Positions 1-7,300 are shown, counted from the first letter of the stretch. The stretch: 15,275 nucleotides of DNA from CAZHBD01 sp964530555 (GCA_964530555.1 CAZHBD010000017.1:1-15275), one strand, 5' to 3'. Numbers and translations are program-made. The notes: generated by a model from the letters alone, not told the origin.

Positions 1-186
1 CACATCGGCCTAAACACCAGTCAGCGGCAAGAGGAGGAAGATAAAAAGGAGCCGGTGCCAACTGCATTAACGTGGTTCGCTGCTGCTACCCCTCTCGCGT
101 TACTTTATGCAGCACCTATTCTGGCAATGGTGCCGATCAGCCTCCTTATGCGTAAACAACTTTTATCTACACAACTTCGCTACTGA
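1..186 (+). CDS. C-terminal end of an unrecognised membrane protein (5' truncated)
   Basis: The plus-strand frame starting at base 1 is open from the window edge to TGA at 184-186 and gives 61 residues. It reads as real coding: a charged stretch rich in Glu, Lys and Gln (residues 8-17), then a hydrophobic stretch of about 28 residues (about 22-50) that would form one membrane segment, then a short basic tail ending in Arg-Tyr. The family cannot be named from this fragment. It lies 41 bases upstream of the DsbA-like gene on the same strand with no clear terminator between them, so the two may be cotranscribed. A ribosome finishing at 186 would cover the 5' arm of the hairpin that hides the next gene's start. 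Confidence 0.6.
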   Translation, partial: HIGLNTSQRQEEEDKKEPVPTALTWFAAATPLALLYAAPILAMVPISLLMRKQLLSTQLRY

Positions 187-187
187 G

Positions 188-229
188 ATATATTCCTAAA
201 CTCAATATTTAAGTTTGAAAGGAATATAT
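188..229 (+). promoter_or_regulatory. Inverted repeat sequestering the RBS and start codon of the DsbA-like gene
   Basis: The 10-base arm ATATATTCCT (188-197) is a perfect reverse complement of AGGAATATAT (220-229). The stem continues inward with AAACT (198-202) against AGTTT (212-216), leaving a three-base bulge (217-219) and a nine-base loop (203-211). The 3' arm holds the AGGA Shine-Dalgarno core (220-223) and the first two bases of the ATG (228-230). In RNA this AU-rich stem would block initiation. It could be opened by a ribosome terminating at 186, by temperature, or by a ligand. Alternatively, TCTACA (166-171), 17 bases, TATATT (189-194) resembles a promoter; a transcript from it would start near 201 and lack the 5' arm. 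Confidence 0.55.
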
Positions 230-1010
230 GGATAAAAGATTTATTGTTATTTTAATGGTCATACTTGTAGGTATGTTTGGAATCTTCAAACTAACCAACA
301 AAAGTAGCGGAGAGAGTACCGACGCCGCTGGAAACAAGGGTTCATCAAACGTTTACGGCAAAGCAGATAGTAAGGTTGTGGTAACCGAATTCGTAGATTT
401 TCAATGTGAAGCCTGCTACGCCTACTTCCCATTTGTTAAGCAGTTAAAAGAAAAATACCAGGATCAGGTACGTTTCGAGATTAAATATTTTCCTATTGAG
501 GGTGGCGATCACAAATTTGCTCGCCAGGCGGCACGTTCTGCCGAAGCAGCAGCACGGCAGGGTAAATTTTGGGAAATGCACGACCAGCTCTTCCAAGGGC
601 AAAAACAGTGGGAAACGATGCAAGATCCGCAAACAACTTTTGATGGCTACGCACAGTCTATAGGTCTTGATATGGCTAAGTTCAAAACCGACCGAATGAG
701 TTCAGATGTCAATGGCGTCATCAATGCCGATTTGGCAGAAGTGAAGCGCATTGGCGGTTCTGGGACACCGACCTTCGCCCTAAACGGCAAGAAAGTCGAG
801 AACCCAAAAGGTACGCTTGAAGACCTGTCTAAATTTGTAGAGGACGCCTTAAAGGCAGCCAATATTACGCCACAGCCGCGCCCGGTTCAGTCAACACCAA
901 CAACTGGAGCTTCTCCTGGTACAGATGGGTCACAAATGCCTTCAAGCGGTGGAAGCGGCTTAGCGCCAGGTGAGACCGCCGAAGATCATGCCAAAGAAAG
1001 CCAGCGTTAA
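228..1010 (+). CDS. Membrane-anchored DsbA-like thiol-disulfide oxidoreductase (thioredoxin fold)
   Basis: This 260-aa protein of the DsbA/Thioredoxin_4 type would form or shuffle disulfides in exported proteins on the outer face of the cell membrane. Residues 5-21 form an uncleaved hydrophobic anchor. A Ser/Gly/Asn-rich linker follows, then the thioredoxin fold with active site Cys60-Glu-Ala-Cys63 in the usual Phe-Val-Asp-Phe-Gln context. The cis-proline loop is Gly-Thr-Pro181-Thr-Phe. A helical insertion (about 95-170) is typical of DsbA. The tail from about 212 is a low-complexity Pro/Thr/Gly/Ser stretch. The start has AAAGGA (218-223) five bases upstream of the ATG, inside the inverted repeat described above. 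No partner VKOR or DsbB gene is visible. The T4SS proteins downstream contain few cysteines, so its substrates are unknown. Confidence 0.88.
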   Translation: MDKRFIVILMVILVGMFGIFKLTNKSSGESTDAAGNKGSSNVYGKADSKVVVTEFVDFQCEACYAYFPFVKQLKEKYQDQVRFEIKYFPIEGGDHKFARQAARSAEAAARQGKFWEMHDQLFQGQKQWETMQDPQTTFDGYAQSIGLDMAKFKTDRMSSDVNGVINADLAEVKRIGGSGTPTFALNGKKVENPKGTLEDLSKFVEDALKAANITPQPRPVQSTPTTGASPGTDGSQMPSSGGSGLAPGETAEDHAKESQR

Positions 1011-1071
1011 ATGCAATTCCTGGTATATAAGACGCAACTGGGCTATTAGCAAATTAACCTAGCACAATAGC

Positions 1072-1080
1072 TGCTACAAT
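1072..1080 (+). promoter_or_regulatory. Extended -10 promoter for a predicted leaderless CDF mRNA
   Basis: TGC followed by TACAAT (1075-1080) matches an extended -10 element. Only eight bases separate it from the ATG at 1089, so transcription would begin at or within about two bases of the start codon. No good -35 is visible. GAGG (1083-1086) sits just two bases from the ATG, too close for a normal Shine-Dalgarno. Confidence 0.5.
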
Positions 1081-1088
1081 ATGAGGTA

Positions 1089-1973
1089 ATGGCACATTCT
1101 CACGACAATGGCGATAACAATCTAAAAATAGGTTTCTTCATCAATACCGGCTTTGTGGTGTTGGAGTTTTTTGCAGGGCTAGCGTCTAACTCGCTTACCC
1201 TAATCTCGGATGCTGCCCATAACCTAACGGACAGCATGAGCATTGGCTTTTCCTACTACGCTAGTCGCTTTGCGAAGCGTAGAGCATCGGATAGCCATAC
1301 ATATGGCTACGGGCGGGCGGCTATTTTAGCGGCCACTATTAACGCCACTGTCCTAATTGTTGCCGCCAGCCTGATCTACCGCGAAGCCTACGTACGCCTC
1401 TACCACCCCGAGCCAGTCAAAGGCTACCTAGTCGCCGGCATTGCGCTGGTTGGGATTATCAGTAATGGACTGGTGGCGTACTTTGCCGCACGCAGTAAGA
1501 AAGATCTCAATGCCCGCGTCGTGTTTCTAGGAAACCTCGTAGACATCTTCTCCTCTTTTATGGCACTAGTAGCTGGAGTGCTGATCATCTTCACTGAGCA
1601 AACCTGGATTGATCCAGCCGTTAGCTTTGTCATCGCCACCATGCTCCTGATTGCTGCTTGGCAGATTCTCAAAGAAGCCTCAGTTGTGCTCATGGAAGGT
1701 GTGCCGAAAAGCATAAACCTTGATGCGATTCAAACCGCTATTCAAGACTTACCGAAAGTAGAAAAGGTCGATGACCTCCACATCTGGTCTATCCGCTCAG
1801 ACTACAACGCTCTCAGTTGCCACATTGTTATAGACGAAACGGAACTCAAGAACAGCCGGAAAATCGTGGAAGAGGTAAAAGCCAAGCTACGCAGTGACTA
1901 CGACATACAACATGCTACGATTGAGGTTGAACTAGAAGACTGCACAAAGCATGAGGAGCATGAGACGCACTAG
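1089..1973 (+). CDS. Cation diffusion facilitator (CDF/CzcD-like) metal efflux transporter
   Basis: This 294-aa protein is the usual length for CDF transporters, which exchange Zn2+, Cd2+, Co2+ or similar ions for protons across the cell membrane. The TM2 metal motif is present in Ser-Asp-Ala-Ala-His44-Asn-Leu-Thr-Asp48. TM5 keeps Leu-Asn141-x-Arg and Asp152, but the position normally held by His in the H-x3-D motif is Gly148. Six membrane segments are readable (about 14-32, 36-58, 78-97, 113-134, 145-168, 172-190). The C-terminal cytoplasmic metal-sensing domain is intact, with Asp-Leu-His-Ile-Trp-Ser (about 228-233) and a Cys-His pair further on. Short His/Asp-rich ends at both termini may bind metal. 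It stands alone, apparently with its own leaderless promoter. The metal cannot be assigned. Confidence 0.92.
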   Translation: MAHSHDNGDNNLKIGFFINTGFVVLEFFAGLASNSLTLISDAAHNLTDSMSIGFSYYASRFAKRRASDSHTYGYGRAAILAATINATVLIVAASLIYREAYVRLYHPEPVKGYLVAGIALVGIISNGLVAYFAARSKKDLNARVVFLGNLVDIFSSFMALVAGVLIIFTEQTWIDPAVSFVIATMLLIAAWQILKEASVVLMEGVPKSINLDAIQTAIQDLPKVEKVDDLHIWSIRSDYNALSCHIVIDETELKNSRKIVEEVKAKLRSDYDIQHATIEVELEDCTKHEEHETH

Positions 1974-2021
1974 ACCTTGGCTTCAGAAAAATCCCTAAAG
2001 TGCTTATGTATACAATAAAGT

Positions 2022-2072
2022 TTGCATAGTTTCAAGAACGTGTGTTAAATTTGTTACATACAAATGGAGGAG
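2022..2072 (+). promoter_or_regulatory. Promoter and strong Shine-Dalgarno of the T4SS operon
   Basis: TTGCAT (2022-2027), a 17-base spacer and TTAAAT (2045-2050) resemble a sigma-70-type promoter. The predicted start is near 2057, giving a leader of about 20 bases. GGAGGAG (2066-2072) is a strong ribosome-binding site four bases before the ATG at 2077. Another -10-like TACAAT at 2011-2016 has no matching -35. Confidence 0.5.
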
Positions 2073-2076
2073 TAAC

Positions 2077-2415
2077 ATGCGGTCTACGACTAAAACAAAA
2101 CTCATAGCATTTCTGGTAGTAGGAACACAGCTTTTGTACGCTCATCCCGCCTTTGCCGCTACCGCTGGCGTTAGCAATGTCGAGAACTTTATCCGCAGCA
2201 TCATCACCGTAATGGCTGGCCTAGCAGGGCTTATTGCAACAGGTTTCTTTGTAGTAGCTGGCTTTAGCTACATTACTAGTTCAGGTAATCCCGAACACCT
2301 AGATCGTGCCAAACGGACAATGATCTCCTCTGCCTTTGGTCTCGCAATCATTCTGGGCGCATTTGTAATTAGTCAAATTGTTACAACGCTAGCAACCAAC
2401 GCATTCGGAAATTAA
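2077..2415 (+). CDS. VirB2-like T4SS pilin subunit
   Basis: This 112-aa protein is first in the T4SS operon. It has a Sec signal peptide (residues 1-27: basic N-terminus, hydrophobic core, Ala-Phe-Ala cleavage site). The mature part carries two hydrophobic helices (about 37-67 and 82-105) joined by a polar loop, Tyr-Ile-Thr-Ser-Ser-Gly-Asn-Pro-Glu-His-Leu-Asp-Arg-Ala-Lys (65-79). That helix-loop-helix with a Gly-x-Pro-Glu loop is the hallmark of T4SS pilins in CPR and Gram-positive bacteria. Such subunits assemble into a pilus or a membrane-proximal stalk. The same fold recurs in the N-terminus of the next gene, three bases downstream. It has by far the strongest ribosome-binding site of the operon, as expected for a structural subunit made in excess. 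Confidence 0.85.
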   Translation: MRSTTKTKLIAFLVVGTQLLYAHPAFAATAGVSNVENFIRSIITVMAGLAGLIATGFFVVAGFSYITSSGNPEHLDRAKRTMISSAFGLAIILGAFVISQIVTTLATNAFGN

Positions 2416-2418
2416 GTA

Positions 2419-3882
2419 ATGATGATGGCAGGGCTTCCGCACGTGAGCCTTACCGTCCTAGCCGATGCTACAGCGGCTGCTTCTGTCATGGAGCAGTACG
2501 TTACTCCTTTAGTACGTACTCTATCCGTGCTTGCTTCATTAGCCTGTGTTTTCTTCCTGATAACCGGTGGCTATGGTTATATAACGAGCACTGGCAAGCC
2601 GGAAAATCTGGAGCACGCAAAAAAGGTTATCCGTAATGCACTCATTGGTCTGGTGATTGTTCTGGCGGCAACTACACTGACCGCAATATTGACTCATGCC
2701 TATAGCGGTTCAAGCGCAACCCCAGGCGGTAACTTGCCTCAACTCATGCCGGTAGAGCCAGCACCGGTCTCAAACGGCCTGATTGATATTCTGATTCGTG
2801 CTGTAACTGGATTGCTTAACAACATAATCCAGACGGTGGCCACTCCGTTCTTAGAAGCCCTATCATTCTTCACGAGATCAACACCGCTCATGGCTGATAA
2901 TCCGAGTGTGTTTAATCTGTGGGTAGCAATGGTAGGTATTGCTGACGCGTTGTTTGTATTAGTAGTTGTTCTGATCGGCTTTAACGTGATGAGTAGTAGC
3001 ACGTTTGGCTTTGAAGAGATTGAGATTAAACACCTGTTGCCACGTATTGCTCTGATCTTCCTGATGCTCAATACCTCCATCTTCATCATTGATGGCTTTA
3101 TAGCCCTTTCCAACGCGCTGATTAGAGCGGTAAATGCAGCGGGAGCCACGGGTTCAGTTTGGGAGGTGCTTACAAAAGTCGTTGAAGAAACCGGACGACA
3201 GGGTGTGGCATCTCTGCTCATAATGCTGGCTTTCCTGATCTTATCGTTAATTCTGCTGGTCTATTACGTTGGTCGCTTAGTGACACTTTTTGTTGGTACG
3301 GTACTTGCGCCAATCGTGCTACTGATCTGGCTAATCCCTAGTTTTAGAGACTTTTCTGAAACAGCCGCTAAGACCTACCTGACGACTATCTTTGTATTAT
3401 TCGTTCACGTCATCATCTTGCAACTGGCAGCCTCATTGTTTACTGGTATTACCTCGGTAACGCCTGGCGTTCCTCCAAATGTACTAATATCAATGATTAC
3501 CGGCTTGGCTACGATTATTGCACTACTAAAAACACAAGGGGTCATGATGCAGTTCTCATATGCAAGTGTCGGACTCCGCACAGCGCGTAAGCTCGGCGGA
3601 CAATTCATAACTGGGGTTAGCTACATGACTGGCAAGAGCAAGAAAGCCGTTACAGCCGTTTCGAGCAAAACGGGCACTGCAAAACAGTCACGCGTTGTCA
3701 CAGGTGCAGAAAAACGAGCTGTCAGAACTGGCACACCGCAGACTGTACACTACACCAGTAAAAAGACTGGTGCAGATGTCACCCACACAGCCAAGCCACC
3801 TCGTCCCAAGACCGGTACAACCACCGAAGCACCAAAGCGTAGTAAACAAGATCTTAAACCACCGAAAGTTATGGAGAAATAA
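2419..3882 (+). CDS. VirB6/TrbL-like T4SS channel protein with an N-terminal pilin-like domain
   Basis: This 487-aa polytopic membrane protein would form the inner-membrane channel of the T4SS. Residues about 22-95 repeat the pilin module of the preceding gene: two hydrophobic helices around Tyr-Ile-Thr-Ser-Thr-Gly-Lys-Pro-Glu-Asn-Leu-Glu-His-Ala-Lys (54-68). A Pro-rich linker follows (about 98-118), then a VirB6/TrbL-like block of roughly six membrane segments (about 165-190, 208-232, 262-285, 286-307, 319-345, 355-372). The C-terminal 90 residues form a Lys/Thr/Pro-rich basic tail, probably cytoplasmic. The start is the first of three ATG-like codons (2419, 2422, then GCA); GGAA at 2407-2410 is a weak Shine-Dalgarno. 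The stop abuts the next ATG. Fusion of pilin and channel parts is the notable feature. Confidence 0.82.
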   Translation: MMMAGLPHVSLTVLADATAAASVMEQYVTPLVRTLSVLASLACVFFLITGGYGYITSTGKPENLEHAKKVIRNALIGLVIVLAATTLTAILTHAYSGSSATPGGNLPQLMPVEPAPVSNGLIDILIRAVTGLLNNIIQTVATPFLEALSFFTRSTPLMADNPSVFNLWVAMVGIADALFVLVVVLIGFNVMSSSTFGFEEIEIKHLLPRIALIFLMLNTSIFIIDGFIALSNALIRAVNAAGATGSVWEVLTKVVEETGRQGVASLLIMLAFLILSLILLVYYVGRLVTLFVGTVLAPIVLLIWLIPSFRDFSETAAKTYLTTIFVLFVHVIILQLAASLFTGITSVTPGVPPNVLISMITGLATIIALLKTQGVMMQFSYASVGLRTARKLGGQFITGVSYMTGKSKKAVTAVSSKTGTAKQSRVVTGAEKRAVRTGTPQTVHYTSKKTGADVTHTAKPPRPKTGTTTEAPKRSKQDLKPPKVMEK

Positions 3883-4398
3883 ATGAAAGTTACCGTTGTC
3901 CCCGCTCAAGTCACAACTGTCGAAGACCGTATTGCTGGTAATCTTGGTTTTTCACAGTTGATGTTGCTTGCCACACCCCTATTTATTGGTGGGGTAATCT
4001 ACATGCTGTTCCCGCCACTCCTGCATAGTTCAGTCTTGAAGATTGTCCTTATAGCCACTCTAACTTTCTTGTGCTGGCTCATGGCTATCCGTATCAAGGG
4101 CAAGATCTTGCTGTTGTGGCTGGTTATCATACTGCGTTACAACTTACGACCGAGCTTGTACGTTTTCAATAAGAACAGCGAAGCTAGTCGAGATCAATAC
4201 CGCGACTTACTCATTAAAGAACCACCTGCCGAGAAAGTTAAAGCGACCGCCAGACAAATTACGCCATCACCACTTGAGATTGCCGATAAAGTCCGTACAT
4301 TGAACTTCATGAATAATCCAGCAGCTAACGTGCGCTATGAAGCAGACAAGAAAGGAAAATTGTATGTTCGCATTACAGAAGTCAAAGAGCAAAGCTAG
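3883..4398 (+). CDS. PrgI-family (VirB3-like) T4SS membrane protein
   Basis: This 171-aa protein begins on the base after the previous stop, with GGAGA (3873-3877) inside the upstream gene as its ribosome-binding site. The N-terminus, Val-Pro-Ala-Gln-Val followed by an amphipathic segment and Gly-Phe-Ser-Gln-Leu (22-26), matches the PrgI family, small inner-membrane proteins that sit next to VirB4 in Gram-positive conjugation systems and correspond to VirB3. Two hydrophobic segments are clear (about 24-43 and 50-69), and a third stretch at about 73-84 continues as Leu-Arg-Tyr-Asn-Leu-Arg-Pro, a typical family ending. The remaining ~80 residues are soluble. The gene overlaps the next one by 35 bases. 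Likely role: anchor linking the VirB4 motor to the membrane channel. Confidence 0.82.
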   Translation: MKVTVVPAQVTTVEDRIAGNLGFSQLMLLATPLFIGGVIYMLFPPLLHSSVLKIVLIATLTFLCWLMAIRIKGKILLLWLVIILRYNLRPSLYVFNKNSEASRDQYRDLLIKEPPAEKVKATARQITPSPLEIADKVRTLNFMNNPAANVRYEADKKGKLYVRITEVKEQS

Positions 4399-4999
4399 TG
4401 CTCGCAAACAGATAGATATTAAAGGTATTCGTGATGGGATCTTGATATTGCCAGGTAGCCAATACCGGCTTGTTCTGCAGGTATCGTCCGTTAACTTCGA
4501 GCTTAAGAGCGAAGACGAACAAGATGCCATTATTGATACCTACGAAAGCTTTCTGAACTCGATTGGGAGTCCCTTGCAAATCATTGTCCGTATTCGTGAA
4601 ATTGACATGGACAAGTACCTTGATGACCTGGGTGAGCGATTGCAGGGAGAAAAGAAACCAATCTATAGACAACAACTAAAGAACTACGACGCGTTTATCC
4701 GAAAGCTTATTAGCACCAATAAAATCCTAACTCGTAACTTTTACGTTGTTATCCCGCATAACAGTCAGAGTAAGAACGACTTTGAACTGGTCAAAGAGCA
4801 GCTAGGACTCACTGCTGACATTGTAAGCAAAGGCTTATCGCGACTTGGTATGCAAGCACGACAACTTGGTGATCTTGAGATTCTCGACCTGTTCTACAGC
4901 TTCTACAATCCAGAGCAAGCCAAGATTCAGCCATTAACTGAGCAAGCTTTACATCTCATACATAGTTCGTACATTCAGAAAGGAGAAGACGATGAATAA
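4364..4999 (+). CDS. TraC-like protein equivalent to a detached VirB4 N-terminal domain
   Basis: This 211-aa soluble protein precedes the VirB4 ATPase. It has the Ile-Arg-Asp-Gly-Ile-Leu-x-Leu-Pro-Gly-x-Gln-Tyr-Arg pattern near the N-terminus, then Val-Asn-Phe-Glu-Leu-Lys-Ser, a Glu-Gln-x-x-Ile-Ile-x-x-Tyr-x-x-Phe-Leu helix, and Leu-Gln-Ile-Ile-Val-Arg-Ile-Arg. These are typical of the first domain of TraC/VirB4-type proteins, here a separate polypeptide. There is no Walker motif. The start at 4364 (Met-Phe-Ala-Leu) is preferred over the in-frame ATG at 4337 because AAAGGA (4351-4356) lies seven bases upstream; the earlier ATG has no such site. It overlaps the PrgI-like gene by 35 bases and the VirB4 gene by 8, so the three should be translationally coupled. 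It probably docks the motor on the PrgI-like membrane protein. Confidence 0.75.
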   Translation: MFALQKSKSKASARKQIDIKGIRDGILILPGSQYRLVLQVSSVNFELKSEDEQDAIIDTYESFLNSIGSPLQIIVRIREIDMDKYLDDLGERLQGEKKPIYRQQLKNYDAFIRKLISTNKILTRNFYVVIPHNSQSKNDFELVKEQLGLTADIVSKGLSRLGMQARQLGDLEILDLFYSFYNPEQAKIQPLTEQALHLIHSSYIQKGEDDE

Positions 5000-6728
5000 T
5001 CCAGTAACCCAGCTCAAAACTTGGAAACAAGAACGAGACGACCGACCTAAAGAGCTGTCGTTACTATTCGGCGAGCAAGACACCCTAGATGTGCTCTCGT
5101 ACTCAGGACTAGAGGAAAAGATAGACTCCCTTTGTATAGACGGCGTGTATATCCGCACGCTATTTATCTCTGGCTACCCGTTTGTGGCTTCTAGCGGTTG
5201 GCTAGATAGTCTCATTAACTTCAACCATGATGCCGACATAAGCTACCATCTGCACGAAGTAAACGCCCTGCAAGCCCTACCGAAGCTACACAGGAAGATC
5301 ACCGAATTGGAATCCACCAAGCGAGCCATGCTGCGCGCAGGTAAGATTATTGGCTCAGAAATTACCGACCCACTAGAATCTGCCATGGAACTACGCGATA
5401 AGATTCAGCGTGGCCAAGAAAAGCTGTTCCAGATGTCTATATACGTGTCGCTGCGTGCTGAATCACTATCTGAGCTGGATAAGATCACTAAGCTTCTCGA
5501 AACAACCATGTCAGCTCGTTTGTTCTATTCAAAATCTGCCCGTTACCAACAGCTAGAAGCTTTGCAATCCATCCTACCAAGAGCCCAAGACCAACTAAAC
5601 CAGAAGCGCAATCTTGATAGCTCCTCAGCAGCGCTGTCATTTCCGTTTATGAGTTCTGAATTAGTCCAAGAATCGGGCATTTTGTATGGCGTCAACAAGT
5701 CTAACAACTCACTGGTCATCCTCGATAGATTTAGTCTTCATAATGCCAACTCCATCGTTTTCGCCCAAAGCGGTGCAGGAAAAAGCTATGCGACTAAAGT
5801 CGAAATACTACGCCAGCTTATGCAGGGTACTAAAGTGATTGTTATTGACCCTGAGCGAGAATATAAGCAACTTACAGAATCAGTAGACGGCACATATATT
5901 AAGTTGTCCGCTAAGAGCAAAGAAAAGATCAACCCATTTGATCTAGCAACGACATTTCATAGCCGTAGCGATCTATCAGAACATGCTCAAGATCTAACTG
6001 AAGTTATTAGTCTCATGGCGGAAGGGCTTAATGCTCGTGAGAAAGCTGCGGTAGATAAAGCAATTCTAAGTATCTATAAGAAAGCCAAGGACGAGATGCC
6101 GCTTCTTGAAGACCTATACGGCGAGTTAAATAATATGGGGCGATTGCAGCTTTGCGAACGACTTGAAAAATACATCTCTGGTTCACTTGCTCATGTATTT
6201 AATGCTCAGACCAATATCAAACTTACTAACCGTCTGGTGATCTTTGACATTAAAGATTTACCAGAAAGTTTACGACAGATCATGATGCTGATCATCTCTA
6301 ACTTCGTGCAGAACCAGGTGAAAGCCAAGCCGGAAAAACGACTACTGGTAATAGATGAGGGTTGGATGTTGCTAGAACATGAAGAAAGTGCTCGCTTCGT
6401 AGCTGGCTTAGTTCGACGGGCCCGTAAATATTACCTGGGTGTTTCCATCATCTCTCAGCAAGCTAACGATTTCCTAAAGAGTGAATATGGCCGAGCTATA
6501 GCTTCACAAAGCGCTTTGCGTATCCTTATGCGCCAAGACACAACGACCATTAAGAATGTGGTGAGTGAGTTTAACCTAAGTGAATACGAGCAAAACTACC
6601 TTCTTACTTGTGAAAAAGGTGATGCTCTAATTATTGCTGATCAAAACCATGTTGCGATAGCGGTCAAGGCATCTGACAAGGAACACCCTCTCATTACAAC
6701 CAACCCAGCGGAGATGCATGATTCGTGA
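4992..6728 (+). CDS. virB4: VirB4-type T4SS motor ATPase
   Basis: This 578-aa cytoplasmic ATPase would power pilus assembly and substrate transport. The first ~240 residues are a VirB4/TrbE N-domain with long charged helices (about 95-215). The RecA-like motor follows: Walker A Ala-Gln-Ser-Gly-Ala-Gly-Lys264-Ser265, then Val-Ile-Asp-Pro-Glu-Arg-Glu-Tyr shortly after, which is characteristic of VirB4, and Walker B Leu-Leu-Val-Ile-Asp455-Glu456-Gly-Trp. A Ser-Ile-Ile-Ser-Gln-Gln-Ala-Asn sensor-like motif lies downstream. The start has AAAGGAG (4979-4985) and overlaps the TraC-like gene's end by 8 bases. The stop overlaps the next GTG start in GTGA. All catalytic motifs look intact, so the machine is probably functional. 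It is shorter than many VirB4 proteins because the leading domain is a separate gene. Confidence 0.92.
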   Translation: MNNPVTQLKTWKQERDDRPKELSLLFGEQDTLDVLSYSGLEEKIDSLCIDGVYIRTLFISGYPFVASSGWLDSLINFNHDADISYHLHEVNALQALPKLHRKITELESTKRAMLRAGKIIGSEITDPLESAMELRDKIQRGQEKLFQMSIYVSLRAESLSELDKITKLLETTMSARLFYSKSARYQQLEALQSILPRAQDQLNQKRNLDSSSAALSFPFMSSELVQESGILYGVNKSNNSLVILDRFSLHNANSIVFAQSGAGKSYATKVEILRQLMQGTKVIVIDPEREYKQLTESVDGTYIKLSAKSKEKINPFDLATTFHSRSDLSEHAQDLTEVISLMAEGLNAREKAAVDKAILSIYKKAKDEMPLLEDLYGELNNMGRLQLCERLEKYISGSLAHVFNAQTNIKLTNRLVIFDIKDLPESLRQIMMLIISNFVQNQVKAKPEKRLLVIDEGWMLLEHEESARFVAGLVRRARKYYLGVSIISQQANDFLKSEYGRAIASQSALRILMRQDTTTIKNVVSEFNLSEYEQNYLLTCEKGDALIIADQNHVAIAVKASDKEHPLITTNPAEMHDS

Positions 6729-7300
6729 ACCCAGCGCTGACCCTAACTCTTAATGGCTCGACTAAGAAGTACATTGGTATTATCGCTGCAACGCTTGTTG
6801 TAGTTATAGCCTTACCAGTTATGGCCGTGTTCTCAATGGGGCAAAATGTCCTGTCGTTTTTATCTGCTGCACCAAGTGCCGAAGCAGCAGAGACACAAGG
6901 GTTTTATATGGGGGCTGCTGTTGAGGGGAATACATACGAATGGGGCAACTGTACCTACTGGGCGTACGCCCAAAGACTATGGGCAGGTCAACCTATACCT
7001 ACAACCTGGGGCAATGCTAACACTTGGGACGATGGTGCTAGAAAAGATGGCTACTTAGTTGACCACACGCCTCAAGTTGGTGCTGTCTTTCAGACAGATG
7101 ATGGTAAGTGGGGACACGTTGCCTTTGTAAAAGAAGTAAACCCTCAAACCGGTGAATGGAAGATAACTGAGATGAATGTGGTAAACCTGAACGTAGTCAG
7201 TGAAAGATCCTTTGCTGCTAAATCTGCTCAGTATTTCAACTTTATTCATGGCAAGATAGGAGATATTTCGTGGAATCCACAACCTACCTCGCTACCATAG
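6725..7300 (+). CDS. CHAP-domain peptidoglycan hydrolase of the T4SS
   Basis: This 191-aa protein starts at GTG, overlapping the VirB4 stop by four bases. Residues 15-36 form a hydrophobic signal anchor, followed by an Ala-rich stretch that may be cleaved near Ala-Glu-Ala (52-54). The CHAP cysteine amidase/endopeptidase domain spans about 68-178. Its nucleophile is Cys76 in Trp-Gly-Asn-Cys-Thr-Tyr-Trp, the general base His131 in Trp-Gly-His-Val-Ala-Phe-Val, and the third residue probably Glu149 in Thr-Glu-Met-Asn. Trp-Gly-Asn-Ala (95-98) and Pro-Gln-Val-Gly-Ala-Val-Phe (116-122) are also typical. Its place between VirB4 and VirD4 suits the VirB1-like role of opening the wall for the secretion channel. 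It overlaps the next gene by 31 bases. Attack on a neighbouring cell's wall is possible but not shown. Confidence 0.88.
   Translation: MNPALTLTLNGSTKKYIGIIAATLVVVIALPVMAVFSMGQNVLSFLSAAPSAEAAETQGFYMGAAVEGNTYEWGNCTYWAYAQRLWAGQPIPTTWGNANTWDDGARKDGYLVDHTPQVGAVFQTDDGKWGHVAFVKEVNPQTGEWKITEMNVVNLNVVSERSFAAKSAQYFNFIHGKIGDISWNPQPTSLP

Noticed and set aside
1042..1071. Inverted repeat GCTATT/AATAGC between the DsbA-like and CDF genes, considered as a terminator or operator.
   Set aside because: Six weak pairs around an 18-base loop with no U-tract; not convincing as either.
2049..2077. Two alternative small hairpins before the T4SS pilin gene: ATTTGT/ACAAAT (2049-2054/2060-2065) and TGTTAC/GTAACA (2052-2057/2072-2077), the second looping out the Shine-Dalgarno.
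   Set aside because: Stems are only 6 bp and AU-rich, and the predicted transcription start near 2057 would remove most 5' arms. Chance is a sufficient explanation.
2739..3221. A 160-codon minus-strand ORF inside the VirB6-like gene.
   Set aside because: No ribosome-binding site or recognisable domain; it is antisense to a clearly conserved membrane protein. Other long antisense frames in the T4SS genes were dropped for the same reason.
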